The position numbers were made by a program, and so were the translations under genes. A stretch of DNA of 64,000 nt. It comes from Perognathus longimembris pacificus. Lineage: Eukaryota; Chordata; Mammalia; Rodentia; Heteromyidae. How positions within the stretch are numbered: position 1 is the stretch's first letter; each line of letters opens with the position of its first letter. The DNA lies in contig NC_063162.1 of assembly GCF_023159225.1 (NCBI RefSeq), positions 101,634,094 to 101,698,093 on the forward strand. Direction: 5' to 3'. Positions 25,227-36,914 of the stretch are shown here, piece by piece. Below the pieces are notes generated by a model. The model saw only the letters and a program-made list of their open reading frames with translations, ran no database searches and was not told where the DNA came from.

Positions 25227-25415
25227 TTGGGCTGGGAATGTGGCTTAGTGGTAGAATGCTTGCCTAGCATGCATGAAGCCCTGGGTTCGATTCCTCAGTA
25301 TCACGAAAACAGAAAAAGCTAGAAGTGGCGCTGTGGTTCAAGTGGCAGAGTGCTAGCCTTGAGTAAAAAAAGCTCTGGGACAGTGCTCAGGCCTTGAGTC
25401 CAAGCCCTAGGACTG

Positions 25416-25451
<36 letters not shown>
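25227..25451 (+). mobile_element. IDL-Geo SINE with (AAAAG)n tail
   Basis: Complete left and right halves, with TAGCATGCATGAAGCCCTGG and GAGTAAAAAAAGCTC as subfamily differences from the copy at 344-557. 10-bp duplication AAAGAATGGG (25217-25226 and 25452-25461). The tail is poly-A followed by AAAAG repeats. Confidence 0.9.
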
Positions 25452-25454
<3 letters not shown>

Positions 25455-25461
25455 GAATGGG

Positions 25462-26897
25462 AAAAGCAGAGTCTAAAGAATTTCAAAACTTAAGCTGTGG
25501 AGTTATTTCCTAGCACATGAAATGGGTGGTAGGGTCAGGGGAGGTTAAGTCTGTGGAGTTCTGCTAGCCAGCAGTCCTCTAGGGCTGGGCACGCATTCTG
25601 GTGGTAGTGGCTTTTTATAGCTCAGAATTTATGGAGAATGTTCTGTGTCTTGTGCTTGACTGAAACTTTCTGGAGTATGAGAGTAATGGCAGATTTCCAG
25701 GCTTGTTGGTAGAAATGTATCACTCATCTCTCCGCCCTCTGACTTAGGGTTGTCTGTTAGCCATCCATTCAGCTTAGTTTTCCTCGCACATTATGTTTAC
25801 CCTACCTCTGTTTGGCCATATCGACATGGAGTTCATAATCATCATGTAATGATTAAAGTATATCACAGAGCACATTTCCATGGGTTTTTATTTTGTGCTC
25901 ATTGCTTCAAGGGAAAGATGATGAGGTAAGAGAACAGAAAATTTTTTATTTGGTTCTCACATCTTTATCAGAAGATTATGACATGGATAATGGAAGAGAT
26001 ACTTTTCTAAGTCAGAAATAATAGCAAATGAGACTTTACTCCATACCAAAAATACAATCTCCCATCCCTTTTTAAAAAAAATTCAAGATACTGGTGGAAA
26101 TTGATAAAGTGAGAGAGGGATATGAATGGAATACAATGGCCTATTCTCAGCTCCTGGAAGCTACCAGAGAGACAACAGGGCTGCAGCAACAATGTTGCAG
26201 ATTATGTCCAGGGAGAAGGTACCTGAAGAAGACACCTAAGCCACAAGTGATCTTGACAAAAGGTTGATGAGCATAAATGCACTAGTGATAGAAAACCCAC
26301 AGAGAGATTTTCATTATGCTGCTAGGGAAATCAATGTGTCTTCATAGAATTGTGGGAGAGGAGGGGCAACTCTAGGGGTTTCCCTGACTGTCCCAAGTCC
26401 ACTAATTCAGCCCATGCTGTCAGCCTGTAGGTGCCATGGATGCAGCCACACACTACGGGCATTGCCTTAAAGCCCAGCTTTTCCAAGTCCCTCTCCTCTG
26501 ATGTGTAATCCCCAGGGAGGTGTGGATTCTTCAGTTAAAAATGACTGCTGAAATGAGTCACTATTACTCGTGGGAAGGTGTGAATTTCTCCTGTGTGTCA
26601 GAAAAAACAAGTATGCAGCTGTTACTATTATGTTTGTAAAGAAATGAGAATAATCTGATTAAATTTTGCAACCATTTGAGCATCAACATAGCTCTTTAGT
26701 GGGGCTGAGCTATATTGACTTTTCTGTGAGAGGACCTGAGTGTTTATTTTCAGTTAGTGTGTGTCAAATCATGAAAATAATGAATAAAAACAAAACTCAA
26801 GTCATTCAATGCTTTGTACCTTAAATAGTTTACTGATCATGCCCTCAACAACTCTTATGCATCTGACTTACTGCATTCTGAAACCACTATGGGTTAC
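25462..26897. other. Non-coding flank, nothing recognised
   Basis: No gene or clear repeat seen; mainly unique-looking sequence. Confidence 0.5.
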
Positions 26898-27452
26898 TGC
26901 CGGGCTAGATTTATCTCCCCTGGTGCGGGGATGCTAAGCTTACTCCCTTATCAGTGCTCCCCTTTCCACCCTCTCCCCTGGGCACCCGACCAGCAGGTGG
27001 CCAAGGTGGAGCGAGGGACATAGGCTAGCCTAAGGTGCACATTGCCAAACGAGATCCCCTTTTCCTCCCTCCTTACCCACCAAGGAAGCCAGGCACAGAC
27101 AGATCTCAGAGACGCTTCGGAGAGCAATCCGGTTTATTCGGGAGGGGCTCACAGTAATATAGTAGTGATGACGAGGATTGAGCATGAGCTGCAATAGGCT
27201 GGCGAGCTTGTCCGTCCAAGAGCAGCTCCCAAGGACCTCCCTCATGGGTTAACGTCACTTCCCATAGTACCACCCTGTGTGCTCTCTGGTGCAAGGTGGG
27301 GGATGGTCTCAAAGCTACCCCTTCTGGTTCTGGACCCAGAAGGAGATAGATGTGGCTCACTTCCACACTGCCCCAGGGCTGGGGGAAGGGAGGCATCTCG
27401 GGAGCGCTCTCCTCGCCCTTCCCCCCCTTAAGGCCAAGATGAATCCCCAACA
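26898..27452 (-). mobile_element. ERV solo LTR (555 bp, ERV2-like)
   Basis: Bounded by a perfect 6-bp duplication GGTTAC (26892-26897 and 27453-27458). On the minus strand it begins TGTTGGGGATTC and ends CCCGGCA, giving the TG...CA termini of retroviral LTRs. It is much GC-richer than its flanks. AATAAA lies at 27138-27133 (minus) with a TATA-like CTATATTAC about 20 bases before it. There is no internal gag/pol sequence, so it is a solo LTR left by recombination. A 6-bp duplication favours the betaretrovirus-like ERV2 class. The perfect duplication suggests modest age. Confidence 0.9.
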
Positions 27453-27458
27453 GGTTAC

Positions 27459-27995
27459 ATAGCAGGTAATATTACCCCAAAAGTGTGATTAATTATACAG
27501 TAATAATTATTATTACTAAGTGCTTCTTGCTTATCAACTACTTGTTTATATATGACATTCATATATGTATGTCTACACACAACCCATAGTATATAACAAT
27601 CATTTCTAGATATATTTTACTTTTCTATTCATGGGAAAATGAAGAGCATACACAATATTATAAACTAAATATGTACATGCAATTGTAAATATTCCTTTCT
27701 AAACTACTTCCTTTTATTGTGGATCTCAAATCCTATGAAACCTCTTCTCTGTCTAAAGTCCTCATTTTAGCAAGGCCTATCATGAATGAGTGGCAGGCTG
27801 GCTTGCCAAGGTCATTTGGTGACAATCCTGAGTCCCAGTGATTGTGCATAGTGTCCAGTATAGTATATGTCTATATAGGTCTCTCTCTCTCTCTGTGTGT
27901 GCACATGCTCTCTTGTGCTCTCACTATCCTTCTCTATCCTCTAGGAGGTAAATAGGGATAGTTCTTTACAGAAGAAATGCAGTTTCACCAAGATA

Positions 27996-28032
<37 letters not shown>

Positions 28033-29034
28033 AATAAAAGAGCCAAGTCAAGATCTTTTCAATAATTTGAATGAGATGTAAAGTGTGGAGCCACACATTA
28101 CCAGGAAACACGTGCCTAATGCAAGAGCCAGCAGGATTGTTGGAGACAGTGAAAGCTCCATAATGGCATTTGAAGACACAAATCCGGTATTTGGAAGAAG
28201 CACAATTTAAGCAAAATTAGTCATGCAACTGTGCACCCATTTTTGCTAATGATATCCTGAAGAATGCAAAGTAAACTTATTTTGCTTACTTATTTGACTG
28301 AGAAATGAAGATATTGGCAGGGAGTTATGAGAAGCAAACAGCACTAAAAGCAAGTGGATTGTTAATTTCTTTGCTATAGTTCTGTGGTGAAAAGAGCAAT
28401 GCTTTTCAAATCATAGCCACAACTCAAAAGGTTTATTCTGAATGGTTGATGGGAACTTGACTCTATCGTTTCTTTTTTCTAATGGCTTATAATTACTCTT
28501 CAAGAAATTACTTTTGAAGCTGAGCCCTTTCTAAAAATTCTCTCTGGGTAATTAATTGTACCATAGACTCAGATGGTGAATCTCAATCCATTACTGTTTT
28601 GAATAGAATCAAGAGAGATGAGATAGAAGTTTCTGGTATTATCGCGAAAATTTTCAAGGAATGGTTTGAATGTGTGAAATTTTACAGTGCACTGATTTCC
28701 ATCATTCAGTGTCTTAGATGAGAAGCCTCAGAAGCAGAGCCTGAGCTGAGGCCATTGAGCCTAGGCAAGGCTAGTGAGGTGGGCTCCTCGCATCAGTCCT
28801 TGGCTGTGGGCTGCCCAGGGGAACTGTAAATACCAACACACTCCTGTCTCTATGCAAATGGCTCCAGTATCTCCAGAGCAATTGGGCAGGTAGATCCTTT
28901 GGAGCTAAAACTTTAGAACCAATACAAGGCTAACAAAGTTAGAACTGATGGTATCTTGCTGTACTCATAAATATACAATCAGTCCTCATTGTTTATGGGT
29001 TTTTCATCCTGGGATTCAACCACCCATGGATCAA
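27459..29034. other. Non-coding flank with AT and CT simple repeats
   Basis: Contains (CT)n/(GT)n at 27879-27900 and (TA)n plus poly-T at 27991-28033. The stretch 28985-29034 (CAGTCCTCATTGTTTATGGG, GATTCAACCACCCATGGATC) resembles the end of a Tigger-type DNA transposon. No gene seen. Confidence 0.5.
27991..28033. repeat. (TA)n followed by poly-T
   Basis: About 13 TA dinucleotides running into a T16-type tract. Confidence 0.97.
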
Positions 29035-29227
29035 AATCCTAGCCCCTCAGGAGGCTGAGATATAAGGATCATGGTTTGAAGTCATCCCAGGCAAGAAATT
29101 CTGTGAGATTCTTATCTTGAATTAACCACCAACAAAAGCTGAAAGTGGAGCTGTGGCTCAAGTGATAGAGTGCTAGCTTGAGCACAAAAGCTCAGGGACA
29201 GCCCACAGGCCCTGAGTTCAAGCTCCA

Positions 29228-29278
<51 letters not shown>
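29035..29278 (+). mobile_element. B1-Geo composite SINE with (AC)n tail
   Basis: Head truncated (starts within CCTAGCCCCTCAGGAGGCTG), then linker and tRNA-like tail ending TTCAAGCTCCAGG. About 24 CA dinucleotides (29230-29278) replace the poly-A tail. Confidence 0.85.
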
Positions 29279-29279
<1 letters not shown>

Positions 29280-29957
29280 GGAAAATATTGCATTAGTATT
29301 GAGCATGTACAGATTCTTTCTTGTCACTATTCCCTAAAGTGTATGGGAGAACAATTATTTGCATACTATTCATATCATGCATATTGAAATAATAGTAATC
29401 CATGCTATGAAGGCTAGAAAGCAGGGGACAGTACTGAGAATGCATAGAGATGTTATGTTAGATAGGGTAGTCAGGGAAAGTAACATAAACAAAATCTATA
29501 AAAAAAAAAAGTGTATCCAGGTTTCCCTGGGACTCTTCTACCAGGAAGGACTGGCATTGTGTATTGTTTCTCCCAAACCCTGGGAACTCCTTTCACATAA
29601 AATTCATAGAAGGGAAGTGAACCTCTTACTTAAATAAGAACATCACAATAGGTATTCTTGACATAGAAATAACAAATAAAAAGTATGTTTTTCTCCCCAC
29701 ACTTATTTCTAAATATTATGAAGTCAACTATTTGAGAGAACTGGCTTTATATATTAAGAATTGTAGTAATGTACATTGCCAATCATCTCAAATCAGATTA
29801 AAGCTTCTGCTTTTAAAGAATGTATTATATGGGGAGAATAGATAGAAAAGAAGGAAAATCTAATCATCGTTCTTAGAACATGCAATTATGTCTGAAAATT
29901 AAAAATTGAAGTTTGTGTAAAATTATAGTTAAATAGTGTAGGGCTTCAATTAAGTTG
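29279..29957. other. Non-coding flank, nothing recognised
   Basis: AT-rich sequence without a visible gene or classified repeat; one short poly-A run near 29499. Confidence 0.5.
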
Positions 29958-30133
29958 AAAATCCCAGCCTGTATCCTAGCTACTCAGGAGGCTGAGATCT
30001 GAGGATCTTAGTTTAAAGCCATCCAAGGCAAAAAGTCCATGAGATTCTTATGCTTAAATAACCGCTAAGAAAATGGAAGTTGAGCTGTGGATCGAGTGGT
30101 AGAGTTCCAGTCTTGCTCAAAGAAGCAAAAGGA
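29958..30133 (+). mobile_element. B1-Geo composite SINE, truncated
   Basis: CCTAGCTACTCAGGAGGCTG head, CCATGAGATTCTTATG linker, and the start of the tRNA-like tail; the final box B part is missing. Confidence 0.75.
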
Positions 30134-30189
30134 GAATGTTCTATAGACGCATGCAAATTATGGGAAGTACTGTAGAAAATAAACAGCAG

Positions 30190-30541
30190 TACAGTAATGA
30201 TTGAAATCGTTTTTCTGTAAGAGGCCACAAAATAAGTATTTTAGGCTTTCATTTGTTCTGTGAAATTGAAACAAGACTGTCACCTCAAAGTAAGACTGGA
30301 AGACTACATGGAGATATAAGGAGAAAGAAAAAAAGTGTGACAAAATGCTAACTGTAGTTACCTGGAGGGAGGAGTAGGAAGTAGCTCAGTGACTCAGTGA
30401 CTCAATTCTATAATCAGTAAGCAAACAGATATGGACAATACTTCAGTGCATGGTCATGCGTGTGTTTCAATAAAACTTTATTTATAAAACCAAAGCAAGC
30501 TCAAATCCCTCAGATTTGGTGTTGTAATTTGCTGCTTCTGA
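30190..30541 (+). mobile_element. Mammal-wide hAT-type DNA transposon fragment
   Basis: Shows TTTTCTGTAAGAGGCCACA, AGTATTTTAGGCTTTCATT, TTTCAATAAAACTTTATTTA and a terminal GATTTGGTGTTGTAATTTGC, the order found in the abundant hAT family beginning cagggg(t)cggcaaac. The middle carries unrelated sequence, so it is decayed or interrupted. Confidence 0.6.
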
Positions 30542-30699
30542 GTGGTGGAATGCATTCCAACCTAAAGTCACCATGTCCTACTACTGAGCATGAGAATATA
30601 AAAGGTAGGATGTAATAAATTTAAGTGTAAAGTATAATTGATTGATAACAAGATCACTTAAAATTTTAATTTATGATTAAAGCTTTATTGATAGAAGAC

Positions 30700-31330
30700 T
30701 ATAATCCTGGTGATATTTGAACTTTTTCCAAGACAACAGGCCAGGAAGGATTTATTGCAGAGGTAAGAAAGTTGGCTGCACTTCTGGGATTATATCACCT
30801 GGGCTATTGCTCACTTTATCAGCCACCCAGCCCTGGGAGGTGTCAGTGGAGAGAACTTGCTACATGACACCCAGGAAGGCCCATGTGATTGATGGCAGGA
30901 AAGCACGGCTGTGGTGAACGATGCACTTTCACCTATCCTCCCAAAAGAATAAGATCTCTCCAAGATCACATGAGTACATTTTACAGAACAAGGTGCAATT
31001 AGAGATGATGACAAGCACCAGAGGTACTTATGACAAGTCAACAAGAAAGTGGTCTTTAAAGTACACAGGTGTTTCCACCTTGATAGCCACAGCATCTATA
31101 TCTGTAGACTGGATCTGGTATCAATCCCCATCCATTATAGTTTATCCTGAAAATTACAAGTACTATGGTCAATCATCACAAGTACTGCCTTCCATACCTC
31201 TCATGTTTTACACTACCTGCCCAGCAAATGCCACAGCCCTGAATAAATCCAATTGTGCTCCACAGTACGGAGCTGATTGTGACAGGTGAATAACATGCCA
31301 TCACCCCATGTCAATGGGATAAATGACAAT
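30700..31330. other. Unclassified segment with weak open frames
   Basis: Two plus-strand open frames (30717-30917, 66 codons; 30921-31289, 122 codons) lie close together and are longer than usual for this AT-rich flank. I recognise no family in either translation. No splice sites, poly-A tail or flanking duplication mark a processed copy. Treated as non-coding unless shown otherwise. Confidence 0.25.
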
Positions 31331-31855
31331 AAGCTTCAAGGAGGCCTCCAATACCACATTTCTTTTCCTCAGTCAGCCCTCTATTTCCAGAGCGAATTTG
31401 CTCCTTTTCCTCTTTTTCACTTTCATGTGTTCTCATTTGTTTTGAATTGAGGTTTAATGGATACTTACTGAAGTTCATTATGTAATTCGGTGATGTTGAA
31501 GAATGTATCCAGAGTGTAGCCCAGCACTTCCAGAAAGTTCCTTCAGTCAATTCCCACTGAGCTACTTCCTACACCTCCCTCCAGGCAACTACGGTTAGCA
31601 TTTTTATCCTGGGTAGCTACTTCATTTTTTTTCCTTTCTCCTCATGTCTCCAAGAAGTCTTCCAGTCTATCATTTAGCTGATGCCCTTGTCTCAACTTCA
31701 CAGAACAAATGAAAGCAGCAAGAAGAGAATGTCCACACCTCTTTTCTCCATTTCTGTACAAGTCAGAGAACTGGCTTGCGCACAAAACTTGTTCACACTC
31801 TTGTCCAAAACAGGGTCCTCCTATCTGTGCAAGTCAAGGATCAGACACCAGCAAT

Positions 31856-32046
31856 CCTTTCCTTTCCTTCCCTCCCTCCTTCCCTCCCTCCCTCCCTCCC
31901 TCCTTCCCTTTCTTGCCTCCTTCTCTCCCTTCCTCCTCCTCCCCTCTCTTTTTCTTTCTTTTTGTGCTAGTCCTGGGGCTTGAATTCAGAGCCTGGGCTC
32001 CGTCCCTGAGCTTTTGTGCTCAAAGCTAGTTTTCTACCACTGTGGC
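31856..32046 (-). mobile_element. SINE tail fragment with expanded (GGAA)n end
   Basis: Reversed tRNA-like tail (CTGGGGCTTGAATTCAGAGC to CTACCACTGTGGCC, 31964-32046) followed on the minus strand by about 105 bases of GGAA/GGGA/GAAG purine repeat, 31856-31963. Confidence 0.8.
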
Positions 32047-32049
32047 CAA

Positions 32050-32250
32050 ATAATGCCAGTTTATGAGTACAATGTATCTTGATCAATGTCATCCTTTTTA
32101 TCATTCTCCCCAACTCTCCCAATCTCACCATCCCCTCAAGTTATCTGTATCCATTTTCACATATGTACACTGAACATTATGACTGCATTCTCCTACCCTT
32201 CCTCTCTCCATTTGCCTGTCCTCCCTCCCCTTGCCCACCCCCCATAACAC
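32050..32250 (-). mobile_element. LINE-1 3' UTR fragment
   Basis: Shares GTATCTTGATCAATGTCATC, TATCATTCTCCC and a pyrimidine-rich stretch with 44855-44990, and in reverse with 43795-43950. Antisense orientation is assigned from the 3' UTR of the plus-strand copy, which ends in AATTAAAATATT. Confidence 0.55.
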
Positions 32251-33374
32251 ATAGTCCAGCTTCCTGGTATTCATTTGCTTAAACTGCAAGTTGTTCAAAG
32301 GAGTTACACTATTGTGATGAGGGGAATTTGAATGGAGGTGTTTGCTGGGTTTTATTAGCCCAGACAATGGGGAGGTGGTCAGGCAACCAAGTGTTCAGAG
32401 GCCTGTGCTGTAGCTTAGAGATGAGACAACTATGGTGAGGTTTCATTCAGATACACACTGCAAGACCACCCAGGAGCTGTGTCTTCCATCTACACAGCCG
32501 TTCTCAGCTTCCTTTTTGTGCGTAGCCAGGAATGTTGAGGAATGGCACCACAGAAAGCTGGTTCTGCTGTGTGCTGGCTTGTGCATGGCATGAGCTTAAC
32601 TGGCCAGCCTCCTGCCCTGTGCCTATTTAGCTGTTCTCTGAATTCAAGCAGAAATTTGAGTGTTTTTTTCTGACCACTCAGACTTGACTTTTGCTCTTCT
32701 CATTATGAGATAACCACAAGCTGACTTCATCTTCAAATGGAAAGCGGTAGTCCCCATGCAACTGCTACCATCACCCAGAGCAGGGAACTGCAACTGGCTA
32801 GGCCAGAAGTTGGCCAGGGGTATCTTTCTGAGCTCTGCAGCCTCAGGAACTGCATAGCATGAAGCAGATCAACAGTCAGAAAGAACCCAAGTGTGGGAAC
32901 CAACTGTTGGGAAGTGGGGGGTAGGCCTCCCTTTCTAGGCCACCTGGAAACTGTCAGTCAAGTAAGCCACAAGCATTTATTTAATGGCTGACTGTGTGGT
33001 CCACTCAGCCCTGTCAGTCTCCACCCTTTCTCTATTTTTAGCTGATGTTATTTGAGACATTCTTGTCCCTGGGAATTCTGGGCTTTGGGCTCATCACCCG
33101 GCTCCTCTAGTCCTACGACAACCCCAAAGTCTCTCGCTGACCTCTATCTGTGTGGCCCAGTGGTAAGAGCATAGCAAGCTTGGAGAGACCATGATTCAGA
33201 CACAGTGCAGTAGACATCACAACCAGAATCCTCTCAAGAGCTTATCAGTGACAAGCCCACCTCCCCCAAGGCCAAGGCCTTCTGGGGTGGTCCATAGCCA
33301 GTGACTGGTTAAGGCAGATGTAGAAAAACCTGGCTCTTTGGTTAAAGGTTGGCCAGCTCCAATGAGGCTTCTGT
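32251..33374. other. Non-coding flank, nothing recognised
   Basis: No gene or classified repeat seen. Confidence 0.5.
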
Positions 33375-33578
33375 TCCCCTTCCCCTTCCCCTTCCCCTTC
33401 CCCTTCCCCTTCCTCCTCCTCCTCCTCCTCCCCCTCCTCCTCCTCCCCCTCCTCCTCCTCCCCCTCCTCCTCCTCCCCCTCCTCCTCCTCCCCCTCCCCC
33501 TCCTCCTCCTCCTCCTCCTCCTCCTCCTCCTCCTCCTCCTCCTCCTCCTCCTCCTCCTCCTCTTCTTCATCTTCTTCT
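33375..33578. repeat. (CCCCTT)n/(CCT)n pyrimidine tract
   Basis: About 200 bases: CCCCTT units, then CCTCCTCCCC blocks of about 15 bases, then some 20 pure CCT units and TCTTCTTCATC. It begins exactly at the 3' end of the minus-strand L1, so it appears to be an expanded L1 A-rich tail. Confidence 0.97.
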
Positions 33579-34958
33579 TTAATGTCAAAGTGGAGTATAG
33601 AGGGATTACAGTTTCATATGTAAGGCAAGTACATTTCTTATCCAACTTGTTACCTCCTCCCTCATTTTTCTCCCTCCTCCTTCATTTTTCTCCCACCTTC
33701 TCCTGATCCCCCCCACCCACTGTGAGTTATACAGTTGGTTTACACCAAATGGTTTTGTTAGTATTGCTTTTGTAATGGTTTGTCTTTTTATCCTTTGTGT
33801 CTCGATTTTGATATTCCCTTTCCCTTCTCTAGTTCTAATACACATATACAGTATACAGGGTACTCAGATGAGATACAGTGATAGTGCAGGCACAACCACA
33901 GGAAGGGAATACAAGAGAAACAAAAAAAAGCTATGGTTTCACATGGCATGTTGAAAATAATTACAACAATGATATAACACTTGTTTCCGTAACATGGAGT
34001 TCATTTCATTTAGCATCATCTTATGTGTTCATAAAGGCATAGCTATTGGGCTACTGTGATTTTCTGTTATGACTAGCCTAAACCTGTGCTAATTATTGTC
34101 TATGAGGGAAACCATAGAGTCCATGTTTTTTGGGTCTGGCTCATTTCACTTAGTATGATTTTTTCCGAGTCCTTAGATTTCCTTATGAATGGGGCAATGT
34201 CATTCTTTCTGATAGAGGCATAGAATTCCATTGTGTATAAGTACCACATTTTCTTGATCCACTCATCTACTGAGGGGAATCTGGGTTGGTCCCATATTTT
34301 AGCAATGACAAATTGTGCTGCAATGAACGTAATTGGGCTGGCAGCTTTAGTGTGGTCTTGCTTGTAGTCTTTTGGGTAGATGCTTCTGGGCTGTAGAGGA
34401 GCTCTATGTTTAGCCTTCTGAGGAACCTCCATGCCACTTTCCAGAGTGGTTGAACAAGTTTACATTCCCGTCATCAATGTATTAGGGTTCCTTTTTTACT
34501 ACATCCCCTCCAGCATTTGCTATTATTAGTTTTCCTGATAATGGACATTCTTACTGGGGTGAGGTGGAATCTCAGTGTTATTTTGATTTGCATTTCTTTT
34601 ATGGCCAGTGATGTTGAGCACTTCTTCATGTGTCTCTTGGCCATTCTCATTTCCTCTTTTTAGGTCTTTGGCCCATTTGTTGAGGGGGGCATTGGTTCTT
34701 TGAGGATTTGTTTTGGAGGAACTTAATTTTTTGAGTTCTACGTCTATTTTAGATATGAGGCCTTTGTCCATTGTATGGCCAGTAAAGATCTTCCAATTTT
34801 TGGGCTTTCTATTTATCTTGCAAGCTAGGTCCTTTGCCCTGCAGAAGCTCTGCAGTTTGATGTAGTCCCATTTGCCCAACCTTTCTTTGATTTGTTGAGT
34901 TTCTGGGCCTTTATTAGGGAGGCTCCTGATCTTGCTGTCACCCTTGTCCTTCACAGGT
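33579..34958 (-). mobile_element. LINE-1, 5'-truncated (ORF2 C-terminus and 3' UTR)
   Basis: Broken minus-strand frames give L1 ORF2 C-terminal motifs: LGKWDYIKLQSFCRAKDLAC, KNWKIFTGHTMDKGLISKI and KMWYLYTMEFYASIRKNDI. The 3' UTR spans about 33579-34140. Frameshifted and inactive, intermediate in age. Confidence 0.9.
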
Positions 34959-36412
34959 GTTTATCCTAAGGACTAACCCCAGTGACCCCTGAGTATAAAC
35001 TTAAGTCTTATGATTTATGAGCCCCATGACCTAGGAAGTAGTAACAAATATGCACACAAGTATGCAAATATCAAGTAACAGTAATATCCTCACTGTCTTG
35101 GTATGAGACCACTTAACTTAATGCTTGGTATAGAATACCACTCATAAAATATTAGATTTTTATAATTCTTGGGCAAGTGATATAATTTCTATGAGCCTCA
35201 GATCTTCAAAACTGCAAAAAAAAAAAAGCACTTATATCTCAGGATTTTGCTAAGGTTAGTATGACATAAGATGTGTTTATATTCAATAGATATATCCCCT
35301 CCCTATAGTTCTTTTAAAATATAGTATACTGAATTTTTTTAAAATCACATTTATTTTCTTTCTCCTTATTGTTTGTCTTGTATCAGAGCATAGAGAATTT
35401 GCATTTGAAAGAAGAAAACTGAAGGCAGAGCAGAAGTGTGGGGCCAGGGTGAAGTCTTGGTTTGGTGGCTGTATTTTCTTCTTTCATGGAAAATTTCTAC
35501 AGGAACTTCAATAACTTAGTCCCCAAAGAACTAGACTAACTGGATGTATGACTGGGTCACACAAAGTACTCAGTCACAGTCCACAAAGTACTCAAACATT
35601 GAGTCCCCTCTTGTTTTTCCTTAGTTTACTTGTGTGACCCATAGAGTGATATGTTTTGGTGAGTTACAGGATTTATGTTTCATATTTAAGCAGGGATGAT
35701 GTCTTTGGTTTTTAAAGAGAGTACTTTTAGCCAAAGTGTACTCTGTATGCTCACTGGGAAGGGTCACTGGTTACTGAACAGGCAAACTTAGTATACTTGG
35801 GGAATTGGTTCTTCACCCCCATAAATAAAAGGCTGTAGTATTTGTATACAACTTGCAAACATCCTCTTGTGCACATCAAATGATCTGTAGATGATCTGAA
35901 CACCCAATACAATATATGCACTTGTGTTTGCATCTCTTACTGCCATGTATGTCATGAGATGTTTCAAGAACCTTCAGCACGGTTGCACTCCCTCACTATT
36001 TTTTATCTCGAAACTGAGGATGAGGAACTCGTGGATACTGAGGCCCACACTGTACCATGACAGCAATGGATAGTTGACCAAGCTGAGGAGCCCTGCTGAG
36101 AATGTTCCCCAAGTTCCTACTGAAGTGATGATGATCAAGAGAGCCAGATGGAGGCTTCTTAGTCTCTGGGGTTAGTTCAAAGCTACCACCTCACTAGTGT
36201 GGAAACTTGATTAAGATCAGCTTTCTCTATAAATAATGATATTTCAATGCTTATTTGGAAATTTTGTAGCTTTGTCTTTATTGTCTTATTACATCATTTC
36301 TATTTTATAATTTGGTACTCTTTATATAAAAGCTTGGCCAGATCTAGGAACCTTGTCTTATGCTGACACCTGCTGGGCAGGTGGAAAATAACAGATACCT
36401 GTAACTAGCATA
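34959..36412. other. Non-coding flank, nothing recognised
   Basis: Includes a short poly-A at 35217-35228. The near-duplicate TCACACAAAGTACTCAGTCA / CCACAAAGTACTCAAACATT lies at 35560-35600. No gene seen. Confidence 0.5.

Positions 36413-36466
<54 letters not shown>
36413..36466. repeat. (GT)n microsatellite
   Basis: About 26 uninterrupted GT dinucleotides. Confidence 0.98.
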
Positions 36467-36467
<1 letters not shown>

Positions 36468-36528
36468 TGAGACTAGAAGCAAATACATCTTTTCTTTATT
36501 GCATTTATCTTTAAGAAGCTTATCCTAG

Positions 36529-36725
36529 AGGCTGGGAATGTGGCTTAGCGATAGAGTGCTTGCCTACATGAAGCCCTGGGTTTGATTCCTCAGCACCACA
36601 TAACCAGAAAATACCAGAAGTGGTGCTGTGGCTCAAGTGGTAGAATGCTAGCCTTGAGCAAAAGGAAGCCATGGACAGTGCTCAGGCCCCAAGTTCAAGG
36701 CCCAGGACTGGCAAAAAAGAAAAAG
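36529..36725 (+). mobile_element. IDL-Geo SINE
   Basis: Complete left and right halves with a small deletion before ACATGAAGCCCTGG. Flanked by a perfect 16-bp duplication AAGAAGCTTATCCTAG (36513-36528 and 36726-36741). Confidence 0.92.
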
Positions 36726-36741
36726 AAGAAGCTTATCCTAG

Positions 36742-36914
36742 TTTTAAGCATTCCTTTCCCTATTTTTTAGGTATTATATTTTTGAGAGCAGTGCTTCTAT
36801 GGTTAAGTCCCATTGATTTTACAGAAGAGTCATGGCATGAATATAGCTAATACTGAATGATGAATAGCCACACTCATTCAACATGACTGTGGTTCAGCAG
36901 TTCCTCATGAACTA
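36742..36914. other. Non-coding spacer
   Basis: No feature seen between the SINE and the minisatellite. Confidence 0.5.

Noticed and set aside
33217..33706. Arg-, Leu- and Pro-rich open frames up to 142 codons
   Set aside because: Translations of the CCT/CCCCTT tract at the tail of an L1.
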